Shown here piece by piece: positions 18,072-27,520 of a DNA stretch of 64,000 bases. The position numbers were made by a program, and so were the translations under genes. The notes below the pieces were generated by a model. That model made no database searches, was not told where the DNA came from, and worked only from the letters and a program-made list of their open reading frames with translations. The stretch covers positions 372,001-436,000 of the forward strand of contig NZ_CP021080.1 of assembly GCF_000802245.2 (NCBI RefSeq). Direction: 5' to 3'. Numbering within the stretch: position 1 is the stretch's first letter; each line of letters begins with the position of its first letter. Source of the stretch: Streptomyces pluripotens. Lineage in GTDB: Bacteria; Actinomycetota; Actinomycetes; Streptomycetales; Streptomycetaceae.

Positions 18072-21000
18072 TCAGCCCCTGCGCAGCCGCAGGGTCATCA
18101 ACTCGAAAGGCCGCAACCGTACGGAGATCCGGTCACCGTCCCACACCGGCGGCTCCCCGTCCCCGGCCGGCCGCTCCAGCAGGTCGGTCACGGTGAGGGC
18201 CGCGACCTCGAAGCCGGCCGTGAGGGTGGCCCGGGTCCGGCCGCCCAGGGCCTCGTGGAAGCGGACCACCACGTCACCGCTGCCGTCGTCGGCGAGCTTC
18301 ACCGCCGTGATCACGACCGCGTCGTCGTCCACGGTGACCAGTGGGGCGACCGCGTGGGCACCGGTCGTACGACGTTCGGGAAGGTTGGCCCACCAGCCCT
18401 CTCGGACCGCGTCGGCGATCGAGGCGCCGGGGACCAGGGCGTGCCGGAAGCGGTGCACGCCCTGGTCGGTCTCCGGGTCGGGGAAGCGCGGGGCACGCAG
18501 CAGGGAGACACGGACCGTCGTGGTCGTACCGCGGGCGCCCCCGGAACGCACGGTCCGGGTCACATCGTGGCCGTATGTGGAGTCGTTGACCACCGCCACG
18601 CCCCAGCCCGGTTCCTGAAGGTGGACGAAACGGTGGTTGCAGACCTCGAACTTGGCCGCCTCCCATGAAGTGTTGGTGTGCGTGGGGCGGAACACATGAC
18701 CGAACTGGGTCTCGGAGGCGTACCGTTCGGCATGCAGGTCGAGCGGGAAGGCCAGCTTGAGGAACTTCTCCGTCTCGTGCCAGTCCACCTCGGTGGCGAT
18801 CTCCAGCCGCCGCTCCCCCGGCGGCAGGGACAACACCTGCGTGATCCGGGAGTGGCCGAAGGAGCGGGTGACCCGCACCGACGCCCCGTCCGCACCGGCG
18901 CTCACCTCTTCGGCATCGGTCAGGTCGATGACGGTGTTGCGGTAGAACGAGTCAACGTCCCATGCATCCCACATGTTCGGGAAGTCCGGGTGGAGCTGGA
19001 GCAGGTTGGCGGTCTCGCCGGGGGCGATCACCTCACGAGCCGCATCGATGTCGTAGACGGAGACGACCAGCCCGCGGCCGTCGACGACGATCCGCAGCAG
19101 TCCGTTGTCCAGGACGTGACCGCCGTCCGGCCGGGCAGTGAGCGTCGTCCTGCCGGCCACGGCCGGGACGGCGGCGGCGGCGCCCCCGGGGACTCCGTGA
19201 CGGGAGTGCGGGGCGGCGTTGAAGACCAGCGGGGTCGTGCCCTCCCCGGCCAACGCGCGCTGGGCGCCCTCGATGATCGAGTTCAGTTCACGGGCGACGC
19301 GTTCGTAGGTCGCCCGTGCCTCACGGTGCACCCAGGCGATGGACGAGCCCGGCAGGATGTCGTGGAACTGGTGGAGCAGGACCGTCTTCCAGATGCGGTC
19401 CAACACCTCGTACGGGTAGGGGAATCCGCCGCGAACGGCGGCGGTGGCCGCCCACAGCTCGGCCTCGCGGAGGAGGTGCTCGCTGCGCCGGTTGCCCTGC
19501 TTGGTGGCAGCCTGGCTGGTGAAGGTCGCGCGGTGCAGTTCGAGGTACAACTCACCGACCCAGACGGGCGCCTCGGGGTACTCGGCTTCGGCCTTCTCGA
19601 AGAAGGCGCGCGGTGATTCCCAGACCACGGTGGCGGAGCCTTCGAGGTTGCGCAGCCGGGCCGCCTTGGCGACCATCTCCCTGGTCGTGCCGCCACCTCC
19701 GTCCCCCCAGCCGGTCGGTGCGAGGGAGTGTCGGGCCCCGCCCTTGTCCTTGAAGTTGCGGGCCGCGTGGGCGATCTCGCTGCCCTTCATGGAGCAGTTG
19801 TAGGTGTCGACGGGCGGGAAGTGGGTGAAGATCCGGGTACCGTCGATGCCCTCCCACCGGAAGGTGTGGTGCGGGAACCTGTTCGTCTGCGACCACGAGA
19901 TCTTCTGCGTCAGCAGCCACTTGGAGCCGGCCGCCCTGATGATCTGCGGCAGACCCGCGGCGAAGCCGAAGGTGTCCGGTAGCCACGCCTCCTCGTTCTC
20001 GATGCCGAACTCGTCCAGGAAGAACCGCTTTCCGTGTACGAACTGCCGAGCCATCGCCTCCGAGCCCGGCATATTGGTGTCCGACTCCACCCACATCCCG
20101 CCGGCCGGGACGAACCGGCCCTCGGCCACGGCCTTCTTCACCCGGGCCCACACCTGTGGCCGGTGCTCCTTCACCCATGCCCACTGCTGTGCCTGGGACA
20201 TGGCGAAGACGAACTCCGGTTCGTCCGCGATGAGCGCGGTCATGTTGGCGGTCGTACGGGCCACCTTGCGGACCGTCTCGCGCAGCGGCCACAGCCACGC
20301 CGAGTCGATGTGCGCGTGGCCGACGGCGCTGATCCGGTGCGCGGACGGCGCGGCCGGGGCGGCGAGGACCTCCGTCAACCGCGCTCGCGCGGCGTCCGCC
20401 GTGCCGCCCACGTCCTGCAGGTCGAGGGCGTCCAGGGCCCGCTCGACCGCGCGCAGGACGTCCCAGCGGCGGGCGGAGTCCACCGGGAGCTCAGCCATCA
20501 GCTCACCGAGCACCTCCAGGTCCAACACCAGCTGCCATACGCTCTCGTCGAAGACGGCGAGGTCCATACGGGTGAGCACGTACTGCGGCTCGTGCCCGGC
20601 GGTCGCCTTGTCGCCGAGCCGGGTGGGGCGGAAGGGGTGGTAGTCGAGGATGACCGGGTTGGAGGCGGCCTCGATGTGCAGGCGGACCTCCTCGCCGCCC
20701 GCGACCGGCGCGCCGACGCGCACCCACTGGTTGCGCGGGTTGAGGCCCTTCACCGGGGTGCCGTCGGGCCGGTAGACCAGCCCTTCGCACTGGAAGCCGG
20801 GCATGTTCTCGTCGAAGCCCAGGTCGAGCAGTGCCTCGACGGTCCTTCCAGCCCACGCCTCGGGCACCGTCCCGGTCACCCGGAACCAGCTGGTACCCCA
20901 CGGAGCACCCCACCGGGCGCCCACCTCGATCGGTGCGGGCTCGGCAGCGAGTCCCTTCGCGACCGGCACGGGTTCGTCGGGCGCGTGCCACACCTCGACC

Positions 21001-21095
21001 CGCAGGGGTACGGACTCGGGGTACACGGCGGGACGGACCCGTTCGTCGAGGACTCGCCTGAGGCGGGCTTCCACCAGAGTGCGGTCGTCATGCAT
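18072..21095 (-). CDS. Alpha-mannosidase, glycoside hydrolase family 38
   Basis: A 1007-residue cytoplasmic enzyme that should remove alpha-linked mannose. An N-terminal beta domain precedes the catalytic (beta/alpha)7 domain, which carries the zinc motif GHAHIDSAWLWPLRET (near residue 260) and the nucleophile in AWLPDTFGFA (near 373). The C-terminal half is the usual beta-sandwich set of the family, with HETEKFLKLAFPLDL and AERYASETQFGHVFRPTH. No signal peptide is seen, so it works on imported oligosaccharides. It is the last gene of the operon from the ABC binding protein. AGGGAG lies before the ATG at 21095. Confidence 0.9.
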   Translation of the reverse strand: MHDDRTLVEARLRRVLDERVRPAVYPESVPLRVEVWHAPDEPVPVAKGLAAEPAPIEVGARWGAPWGTSWFRVTGTVPEAWAGRTVEALLDLGFDENMPGFQCEGLVYRPDGTPVKGLNPRNQWVRVGAPVAGGEEVRLHIEAASNPVILDYHPFRPTRLGDKATAGHEPQYVLTRMDLAVFDESVWQLVLDLEVLGELMAELPVDSARRWDVLRAVERALDALDLQDVGGTADAARARLTEVLAAPAAPSAHRISAVGHAHIDSAWLWPLRETVRKVARTTANMTALIADEPEFVFAMSQAQQWAWVKEHRPQVWARVKKAVAEGRFVPAGGMWVESDTNMPGSEAMARQFVHGKRFFLDEFGIENEEAWLPDTFGFAAGLPQIIRAAGSKWLLTQKISWSQTNRFPHHTFRWEGIDGTRIFTHFPPVDTYNCSMKGSEIAHAARNFKDKGGARHSLAPTGWGDGGGGTTREMVAKAARLRNLEGSATVVWESPRAFFEKAEAEYPEAPVWVGELYLELHRATFTSQAATKQGNRRSEHLLREAELWAATAAVRGGFPYPYEVLDRIWKTVLLHQFHDILPGSSIAWVHREARATYERVARELNSIIEGAQRALAGEGTTPLVFNAAPHSRHGVPGGAAAAVPAVAGRTTLTARPDGGHVLDNGLLRIVVDGRGLVVSVYDIDAAREVIAPGETANLLQLHPDFPNMWDAWDVDSFYRNTVIDLTDAEEVSAGADGASVRVTRSFGHSRITQVLSLPPGERRLEIATEVDWHETEKFLKLAFPLDLHAERYASETQFGHVFRPTHTNTSWEAAKFEVCNHRFVHLQEPGWGVAVVNDSTYGHDVTRTVRSGGARGTTTTVRVSLLRAPRFPDPETDQGVHRFRHALVPGASIADAVREGWWANLPERRTTGAHAVAPLVTVDDDAVVITAVKLADDGSGDVVVRFHEALGGRTRATLTAGFEVAALTVTDLLERPAGDGEPPVWDGDRISVRLRPFELMTLRLRRG

Positions 21096-21127
21096 GAGGG
21101 GTGCTCCCTGTGGGGGTTCTGGGTGAT

Positions 21128-21766
21128 CACCAGGTGTGGGTGAAGGTCACGGGGGTCGAGGCGTTGTAGAGCTCCCCCACCGTGGGCCGTTCGAACCGTG
21201 CGGCGCGCTCCCCCTGCGCGGGCCGCGGACCGCCGACGAAGTACGCACGCTGGCAGGTGGCGCCGAGGAAGCGACAGGTGCCGTCGGGGGAGGCGACGGT
21301 GCACGGCGCAGTGGCGGACGGTGCCGTCGGCGGGCTCCCAGGCGTAGCGGAGGTCGCCGCCGTTCACCGCGGTCACGCGGGCACCGTGGGGGGAGCGGCC
21401 GGGGTGGTGGTGGCGTCGCGGACCGCGAGCCCGCCGAGCCGCCAGCGCACCGGGCCTTCGTGGCGGTGAGGCCGGACGCTGAGGACGTGCACGGTGCCGC
21501 AGAGCCCGGTGAGCTCCATGGCCACGGTCCGCCACCCGCGGACCTGCCTCACCTGAACGCTCCCGGCGGCCGGGGCCACGGCCAGGTAGGTGTACGGCGG
21601 GGCCGCCCCCGGCCCGGCCGGAAGGCAATGGGTCGGGGTACCTGTAGGTGGCGTACGGCGGGGCCGCGACGGTGGTGCGCGGAGCCGCTGCAGCGGGCGG
21701 GGCGGGCGCGAGTGCGGCTGCGCCAGCAGTGATCAGAACGGTGCGCCTGGTGGGGTGCACGGTCAC
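21128..21766 (-). pseudogene. Broken endo-beta-N-acetylglucosaminidase (GH85-like), catalytic part deleted
   Basis: The GTG at 21766 overlaps the upstream stop (GTGA). It encodes a signal peptide (HPTRRTVLITAGAAALAPA) and the segment PPYATYRYPDPLPSG, which resembles the start of the mature GH85 enzyme. The frame then passes directly into a C-terminal beta domain read in shifted frames: PPYTYLAVAPAAGSVQVRQV to PAAPPTVPA, then RVTAVNGGDLRYAWEPADG, then DGTCRFLGATCQRAYFVGG to STPVTFTHTW and TGA at 21128-21130. One shift lies in a run of five G near 21293. The catalytic barrel of several hundred residues is missing. I infer an internal deletion plus frameshifts; the GH85 assignment is from recall of conserved end blocks. 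Confidence 0.6.
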
Positions 21767-23013
21767 CTGCCTCCTTGCGGGGTGGGCAGTACCTGGTCGG
21801 GAGTGACCACTTCGGTGATGCCGCGCACGGCGAGGTGTTCCTTGTCGTCGGCACGGACGTCCAGCACGGTGGTGGGACGGACCCCGTCGGCGACGAGCCG
21901 GAAGTACGCGTCGAAGACCGTTCCGCCGGGCGCGCAGCGGGAGCGACGGGCCGGGTCGGCGGGCACGACGAGGGCCGTGCCGCGCACCGTGGGTGTCGCA
22001 TACGGCTGCCGGGCCGCCTCGGCCAGTGCGGCCGCGATGTCCTTGGGCCGCCGGTCGCCGGTCAGCAGGCCGAGGGAGTATTCGAGTTCGGGGAAGTCGG
22101 CGAGGTCTCGGGAGACGTCGTACGAGCACCACCAGGTGACGCCCCACAGGTCCGGGCAGTCAAGGACGTTGCCGATGGTCGCCTCGGCGAATGCGGCGGC
22201 GCGCCCGGCCGGCACGAGGGGCGCCGGTGCACCGACCTCCTGCAGCCACACCGGCCGGTGCGCTGTGTCCGCCCAGGCCTTGCTCAGTTCCACCAGGTAG
22301 GCGGCATGGTGCTCGACCGGCACGGAATCAGCGCCGTGTCGCTGGGCAGTGCCGTTGAAGACCCAGGAGTGCACGGCGGTGAGATCGCCGAGCCGTGCGG
22401 AGTGGCCGGGTGTGAAGGGCTGGTCGTCCTGATACCAGGCAGCGTCGTACGAGGCGTGCTGATGGATCCGGCCGGGGGCGCCCTCGGCGCAGGCGGCGAG
22501 CATCAGGGTGAGCCACCGTCCGGCGTCCTCGGCTGTGATCCGGTCGGGGTCCGGGTGGGGGTCCGCGGCGAACTGGTTGACCTCGTTGCCGACCGTCATG
22601 CCGATGAAGTTGGGTCGGTCGGCGAGGGCCGCGGCGAGGGTGCGCAGGTAGGCGGCCTGTCCGTCGCTCACGTCCCGGTCGGTGAAGAGGTTGCGGCGGT
22701 GCCACGTACGGGTCCAGGCGGGCAGGAAGTCGAAACTGCTCACGTGTCCTTGCAAACCGTCCACGTTGACGTCCAGACCGCGTTCGGCGGCCGCGTCGGC
22801 GAGGGCCACCAGCTGGTCGATGGCGCGTGGGCGGATCAGAGCGCGGTTGGGTTGGAAGTAGGGCCACAGCGGGAAGACCCGGATGTGGTCAAGGCCGAGC
22901 GCGGCGAGCGCGTCGAGGTCGGCGCGTACGGAGTCGAGGTCGAAATCCAGCCAGTGGTGGAACCATCCTTCGCTGGGGGTGTAGTTGACGCCGAAGCGCA
23001 CGGCAGCAGGCAT
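21763..23013 (-). CDS. GH5-type beta-mannosidase / endo-mannanase-like enzyme
   Basis: A 416-residue cytoplasmic glycoside hydrolase of clan A. The TIM-barrel start FGVNYTPSEGWFHHW is followed by GLDHIRVFPLWPYFQPNR. The acid/base Glu is in MTVGNEVNQF and the nucleophile Glu in VWLQEVGAPAP. The sequence style resembles GH5 subfamily 18, which includes actinobacterial enzymes cutting the Man-beta-1,4-GlcNAc bond of the N-glycan core; that subfamily call is from memory. The ATG at 23013 follows AAGGA. The stop overlaps the start of the broken GH85 gene (GTGA), so the two were translationally coupled. Confidence 0.78.
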   Translation of the reverse strand: MPAAVRFGVNYTPSEGWFHHWLDFDLDSVRADLDALAALGLDHIRVFPLWPYFQPNRALIRPRAIDQLVALADAAAERGLDVNVDGLQGHVSSFDFLPAWTRTWHRRNLFTDRDVSDGQAAYLRTLAAALADRPNFIGMTVGNEVNQFAADPHPDPDRITAEDAGRWLTLMLAACAEGAPGRIHQHASYDAAWYQDDQPFTPGHSARLGDLTAVHSWVFNGTAQRHGADSVPVEHHAAYLVELSKAWADTAHRPVWLQEVGAPAPLVPAGRAAAFAEATIGNVLDCPDLWGVTWWCSYDVSRDLADFPELEYSLGLLTGDRRPKDIAAALAEAARQPYATPTVRGTALVVPADPARRSRCAPGGTVFDAYFRLVADGVRPTTVLDVRADDKEHLAVRGITEVVTPDQVLPTPQGGR

Positions 23014-23042
23014 GGGTGTCCTTGCGGGGAGGTTGACGTCGG

Positions 23043-23948
23043 TTAGCCCTTGACGGCGCCCTCGCCGACCCCGCGGAAGAAGTACCGCTGCAGACAGGCG
23101 AAGAGAGCGATGAGCGGGGCCACGGCGATCACGGTGCCGGCGGCGACGAGCCGTTCGTCGCCGGCGAAAGTGCCGTGCAGATAGTTGAGGCCGATCGTCA
23201 GGGTGAACTTGGACGGGTCGCTGAGCACGATCAACGGCCACAGGAAGTCGTCCCAGGCGCCCATGAAGGCGAAGATCGCTACGACGGCGAGGGTGCCCTT
23301 GGCGGCGGGCAGGGCGATCCGCAGGAACCGCTGCCAGACGTCAGCGCCGTCGACGTAGGCAGCCTCCTCGATCTCGTACGGCAGCTTACGGAAGGCGTTG
23401 CGCATCAGCAGCACGTTCATGGCGCCGACGGCACCGGGCAGGACGACCCCGACGAGGGTGTTGTTCAGACCCAGTTCGCGCATGGTGGTGAACTGGGCGA
23501 TGACGATGCCCTCGACCGGCACCAGCATGGCCAGCACGAAGACGAGCGTGGCCGCGCGCCTGCCGCGGTAGTGCAGCCGGGCCAGGGCGTACCCGGCCAG
23601 TGCCGAACCAACGCAGTTGGTGACGACATTGGCGGTGGCGACCTTCAGGGAGTTCAGGACGTAGTCCCAGACGGGGATGGTGTCGGCGACCCGTGCGTAA
23701 TTGTGCAGGGTGGGGTGACTGGGCAGGAACGTCGGCGTGGAGCTGTAGATGTCTTCCGTGGGGCCCTTGAGGGAGGTGGACAGCTGCCAGAGGAAGGGAC
23801 CGACGGTCAGGGCGAGGACGGCGAGCAGCAGGAGGTAGCGCCAGACCAGATCCCCGGCTCGGATGCTTCCGCCGCGTCGGCCGGTGGGGCGCGGCTCGCC
23901 GGGCGGCGCGGCGGGCCGTCCTGGCCGCACCTTCTCCAGGAGGCTCAC
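23043..23948 (-). CDS. ABC sugar transporter permease (MalG type)
   Basis: A 301-residue inner-membrane permease with six predicted helices, a Pro/Gly-rich cytoplasmic N-terminus of about 35 residues, and the ATPase-contact EAA loop read as EEAAYVDGADVWQRFLRIALP. The C-terminal FFRGVGEGAVKG is typical of MalG-type permeases. The GTG start at 23948 overlaps the stop of the upstream permease (GTGA) behind GGAGGAACC. No ATPase gene is nearby, as usual in Streptomyces where a shared MsiK-type ATPase serves many sugar importers. Confidence 0.88.
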   Translation of the reverse strand: MSLLEKVRPGRPAAPPGEPRPTGRRGGSIRAGDLVWRYLLLLAVLALTVGPFLWQLSTSLKGPTEDIYSSTPTFLPSHPTLHNYARVADTIPVWDYVLNSLKVATANVVTNCVGSALAGYALARLHYRGRRAATLVFVLAMLVPVEGIVIAQFTTMRELGLNNTLVGVVLPGAVGAMNVLLMRNAFRKLPYEIEEAAYVDGADVWQRFLRIALPAAKGTLAVVAIFAFMGAWDDFLWPLIVLSDPSKFTLTIGLNYLHGTFAGDERLVAAGTVIAVAPLIALFACLQRYFFRGVGEGAVKG

Positions 23949-24841
23949 GGTTCCTCCCTCCGATCGGCGCGCAGGACCAGCAGCATCAGCACGACGGTGA
24001 CGGCGAACACGACGACGGAGAGGGCGGAGGCGTAGCCGACGCGGCCAGTGAGGCCGGTGCCGGTGCGCTGCACCAGCATGACGAGGGTGGTGTCCTCGCC
24101 GGCCGGGCCCCCGCTCGGCCCGGCCATCAGATACACCTCGGAGAACACCTTGAACGCGGCGACCGAGGAGAGCGCGGCGACCAGGACCATGGTGGAGCGG
24201 ACGGCGGGCACCGTGACGGAAAGGAAGCGGCGCACCGGTCCGGCGCCGTCCACGGCGGCTGCCTCGTGTAGTTCGCGCGGCACGTTCGCCAGCGCAGCCA
24301 AGTAGATGATCATGTAGTAGCCGAGCCCCTTCCACACCGTGACGGTCATGGCGCTCAGCAGGAGCAGCCACTGATCGCTGAGAAAACCGACCCGGCCGAT
24401 GCCGACGCTCTCCAATAGGGAGTTGATCAGGCCGCGTTCATCGAGCAGCCACACCCAGATCAGCCCCACCACGACGATGGAGGCGACCACGGGGGTGTAG
24501 AAGGCGGCGCGGAAGAAGGTGATGCCGGGGATGTTCTTCTGCACGAGCAGGGCGAGCAGCAGCGGCAGCACCACGAGTGCCGGTACGACACCGACGATGT
24601 ACAGGGTGCTGTTGCGCAGGCCGGTCCAGAACATGTCGTCGTGGAGCAGTTCACGGAAGTTGGCGAGGCCCACGAACCGCCCCGGGAGCAGGGTGCGGCG
24701 GTCGGTGAAGGAGTTGATCAGGGTGGAGACGAACGGGTAGAGCACGAAGGCACCGGTGACCAGCAGACCGGGAGCGGCGAACAGCCAGGGGCTGGTCGGG
24801 AGCTGGCGTCGCACCCGGGCCGGTGTGGTGGGGGTGGTCAT
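23945..24841 (-). CDS. ABC sugar transporter permease (MalF type)
   Basis: A 298-residue inner-membrane permease. It has six helices and the EAA loop ELHEAAAVDGAGPVRRFLSVTVP. The N-terminus (SPWLFAAPGLLVTGAFVLYPF) is standard for MalF-type sugar permeases without the long extra domain. It starts 6 bases after the binding-protein gene and overlaps the next permease by 4 bases, so the three are one transcription unit. Confidence 0.88.
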   Translation of the reverse strand: MTTPTTPARVRRQLPTSPWLFAAPGLLVTGAFVLYPFVSTLINSFTDRRTLLPGRFVGLANFRELLHDDMFWTGLRNSTLYIVGVVPALVVLPLLLALLVQKNIPGITFFRAAFYTPVVASIVVVGLIWVWLLDERGLINSLLESVGIGRVGFLSDQWLLLLSAMTVTVWKGLGYYMIIYLAALANVPRELHEAAAVDGAGPVRRFLSVTVPAVRSTMVLVAALSSVAAFKVFSEVYLMAGPSGGPAGEDTTLVMLVQRTGTGLTGRVGYASALSVVVFAVTVVLMLLVLRADRREEP

Positions 24842-24847
24842 GACCGG

Positions 24848-26134
24848 TCAGCCCTGCTTCAACAGGCGGTTGGCGGTACTGACAGCGTTGTCAAGGGCTG
24901 CCTTGGGGCTCTCCTTGCCCTGCAGTGCCTTGGCCACCTCGTTGCGGAGCGCGGTCTTCATCTGGTCGCTGAACAGCACGGGCGTGTAGTTGACGGCGTT
25001 CTTCAGTGACTTGGCGGCGGCGACGCGGACCCTAGTCTCGTCGGTGCCGTCCTCCTTACTGAAGTACGGGTCGGCGAGGGAGTGCGCGGTGCTGGGGAAG
25101 ATGGCGACCTTCTTGGCGAAGGACATCTGGTTCTGGGCGTCAGTGACGAAGTGCGCGAAGGCCACCGCGGCCGCAGTGTGCTTGGTGCGGGAGTTGACCA
25201 TCACCCCCATCACGTACATGTTGACGTGCCCGGTACTGGTGATCTGGTCGGTGATGCCGATGTTCCGGTACAGGCTCGGGGCGTTCTTCTTGAAGTTGCC
25301 CAGGTCGAGGGCGCTTCCGGGGTTCATGGCGACGGCACCGGTGAGGAACTTCTTGCCGGAGGACTCGGGGGTTGCGGTCAGGGCCTGCGGATCGAGTGCC
25401 TTGGCGTCATACAGTTCCTTGTACTTGGTGAGAAGCTCGACGCCCTTCGCATCGTTGAAGGAGAACGCGGTGCCCTGCTGGTTCATCAGCGGGACGCCAT
25501 AACGCCCGAAGTCCTCGATGGTGGGGACGTTGGCGAGGGTGGCGACGCTGCCACCGCTCTCCTTCGCCATCCGCAGAGCGTCGGCGAAGAGTTCGTCGTA
25601 CGTCTTCGGCGGTCGGTCCGGGTCGAGTCCGGCCTTGCGGAACAGAGCCTTGTTGTAGAACAACGGGCCGGTGTTCAGGTACCAGGGGAAGGCGTACGTG
25701 CCTCGCTTGCCCGGTATCTGATGGCTGGCCCAAGCTCCAGGAAGGTAGTCGGACTTGTACTGGGGGGCGACCTTGTCGAGATCGAGTGCGAGGCCTGCCT
25801 CGGCAAGGGGGGCGACCAGGTCCGGGGAGACGTTGACGACGTCGGGCAGGGTACCGCCGGCCGCATCGGCACTGAGTTTGTCGGGGTAGCCCTCGGCAGG
25901 TTGGTCGATCCACTTCACGTGGGTGCCGGGGTGCTTCTTCTCGAAGCCGGCGATCAGTCCCTCGAAGTAGGGCTTGAAATTGGCGCGCAGGTTCCAGGTC
26001 TGGAAGGTGATGTCACCCTCGACCTTGCCGGAGGCGTCGGCCGAGCCGCCCCCGTCACCGCCCGAACCACAGGCACTCAGCGGCAGAACGAGGGCGAAGA
26101 CAGCAGCGGTGAGGGTTCTGCGGGACATGGACAC
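24848..26134 (-). CDS. ABC sugar-binding lipoprotein
   Basis: A 428-residue extracellular solute-binding protein of family 1. The signal peptide ends in a lipobox (LPLSAC, Cys22), followed by a Gly/Ser/Asp linker and the start of the mature fold, GDITFQTWNLRANFKPYFEG. Motifs such as LPDVVNVSPDLVAPLAEAG and a late FAHFVTDAQNQMSFAKK segment are usual in the family. It is the first gene of the glycan operon and should capture an oligosaccharide outside the cell. The neighbours suggest a mannose-containing ligand, but this is inference. Confidence 0.9.
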   Translation of the reverse strand: MSMSRRTLTAAVFALVLPLSACGSGGDGGGSADASGKVEGDITFQTWNLRANFKPYFEGLIAGFEKKHPGTHVKWIDQPAEGYPDKLSADAAGGTLPDVVNVSPDLVAPLAEAGLALDLDKVAPQYKSDYLPGAWASHQIPGKRGTYAFPWYLNTGPLFYNKALFRKAGLDPDRPPKTYDELFADALRMAKESGGSVATLANVPTIEDFGRYGVPLMNQQGTAFSFNDAKGVELLTKYKELYDAKALDPQALTATPESSGKKFLTGAVAMNPGSALDLGNFKKNAPSLYRNIGITDQITSTGHVNMYVMGVMVNSRTKHTAAAVAFAHFVTDAQNQMSFAKKVAIFPSTAHSLADPYFSKEDGTDETRVRVAAAKSLKNAVNYTPVLFSDQMKTALRNEVAKALQGKESPKAALDNAVSTANRLLKQG

Positions 26135-26276
26135 GGTGGCACGGCTCCCTTGCTGCAGCGGGCAGTTGATGGTGCCAGGGACCTTGCCGGGGATCTTCGG
26201 GAAATGTCAATGCATTCGCCTGAGCTAAAGAAATTCATCCTTCATTAGTGCAGGTCAGCAGGGATTGAGCGAGAAC

Positions 26277-26327
26277 TTGCCAGTGGCCACTAATGCGCTT
26301 TATGGTCCTGTCACTCAAGCGCATTAG
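26277..26327 (+). promoter_or_regulatory. LacI promoter with paired operators
   Basis: CTAATGCGCTT (26290-26300) and AAGCGCATTAG (26317-26327) are perfect complements, centre to centre 27 bases apart, and each has the GCGC core expected of a LacI-family site. A plausible promoter overlaps them: TTGCCA at 26277-26282, an 18-base spacer and TATGGT at 26301-26306. The first operator lies in the spacer and the second just after the -10 box, so binding would repress the regulator gene. It may also repress the divergent ABC operon. Confidence 0.6.
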
Positions 26328-26372
26328 ACCTGGATCGTCCGGTAACACGAGGAACAGGAAGGGGGGCGAAAC

Positions 26373-27449
26373 GTGCCGGTCAAACGGTCCCCCGCACGCA
26401 GGCCCACCATGAAGGACATCGCCCGGCGAGCCGGAGTCTCCGAGAGCGCCGTCTCCTTCGCGCTCAACGGCCGCCCCGGTGTCTCCGAGGCCACCCGTGC
26501 CCGGATCCACCGCGTCGCCGAGCAGTTGGGCTGGCGCCCGAGCACGGCCGCCCGCGCGCTGTCCGGCGAGGGCGCGGCCACGGTCGGCTTCGTCCTCGCC
26601 CGCCCGGCGCACACCTTGGGCATCGACTCGTTCTTCCTCCACCTCGTCTCCGGCATCCAGGAAGTGCTCGCCGAGCGCCATTTGGGGCTGCTCTTTCAGG
26701 TGGCGAACGACGTGACCGAGGAGTGCGCGGTGTACCGGCGTTGGTGGGCGGAGCACCGGGTGGACGGCGTTCTGGTCGCCGACCCACGCACCGCGGACCC
26801 CCGCCCCGACCTCCTCGACGAACTCGGCCTGCCCGCCGTGCTGATCGGCGGTGCACTCGACGTACGCCACCCCGGTCTGTCCGCGGTGTGGGCGGACGAC
26901 GCCGGGGCGATGGCCTCCGTGGTGGACGAACTGACGGCCCTGGGCCACCGTCGGATCGTCCACATCGCCGGTCTTCCCGAACTGGCCCACACCCAGCGCC
27001 GCATCGCCACCCTGCACGGGGAGGCGGAGCGGCGCGGCCTCGGTGAGGTCCGCTCGGTGACCACCGACTACTCCGACACGGAGGGCGCGGCGGTCACCCG
27101 CCGGGTGCTCGGCGGCTCCCCCGTCCCGACGGCCCTCATCTACGACAACGACGTGATGGCCGTGGCGGGCGTAGCCGTCGCCACCGAGCTGGGCTTCCGT
27201 GTCCCGCAGAACGTGTCGGTGGTCTCCTGGGAGGACTCGGCGCTGTGCCGCATGGTCACACCGCGGCTGTCCGCGCTCTCCCGGGACAGCGCGGAGTTCG
27301 GCCGGACGGCGGCGCGGGAGTTGCTGGCGCTGCTGGACGGGGAGGCGGCGCGTGCGGTGGGGGTGCCGGTGCCCCGGCTGACCGGTCGGGAAAGCACCGG
27401 GGCGGCGGTCGGCGACGCCACCCCGGACGCGCCGCGGTCCGTCCGGTGA
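26373..27449 (+). CDS. LacI-family transcriptional regulator
   Basis: A 358-residue regulator with an N-terminal LacI helix-turn-helix (MKDIARRAGVSESAVSFALN, near residues 13-32, with hinge RPSTAARAL) and a periplasmic-binding-like sensor domain. The GTG start at 26373 follows GGAAGGGGGGC. It is divergent from the ABC transporter/glycosidase operon and is the expected local repressor, released by an imported sugar. Two operator-like repeats lie in its own promoter. Confidence 0.92.
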   Translation: MPVKRSPARRPTMKDIARRAGVSESAVSFALNGRPGVSEATRARIHRVAEQLGWRPSTAARALSGEGAATVGFVLARPAHTLGIDSFFLHLVSGIQEVLAERHLGLLFQVANDVTEECAVYRRWWAEHRVDGVLVADPRTADPRPDLLDELGLPAVLIGGALDVRHPGLSAVWADDAGAMASVVDELTALGHRRIVHIAGLPELAHTQRRIATLHGEAERRGLGEVRSVTTDYSDTEGAAVTRRVLGGSPVPTALIYDNDVMAVAGVAVATELGFRVPQNVSVVSWEDSALCRMVTPRLSALSRDSAEFGRTAARELLALLDGEAARAVGVPVPRLTGRESTGAAVGDATPDAPRSVR

Positions 27450-27454
27450 GGCGC

Positions 27455-27520
27455 TGCGGCGGTGCCGGCGGGTACGTGACCGAGTGAGCGCCCGGCGCCG
27501 CACCAGCCGGCACCGCCGCA
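27455..27520 (+). terminator. Long-armed hairpin after the LacI gene
   Basis: TGCGGCGGTGCCGGC (27455-27469) and GCCGGCACCGCCGCA (27506-27520) are perfect 15-base complements with 36 bases between them. It starts 5 bases after the LacI stop and probably ends transcription, though there is no T-tract. Confidence 0.55.
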
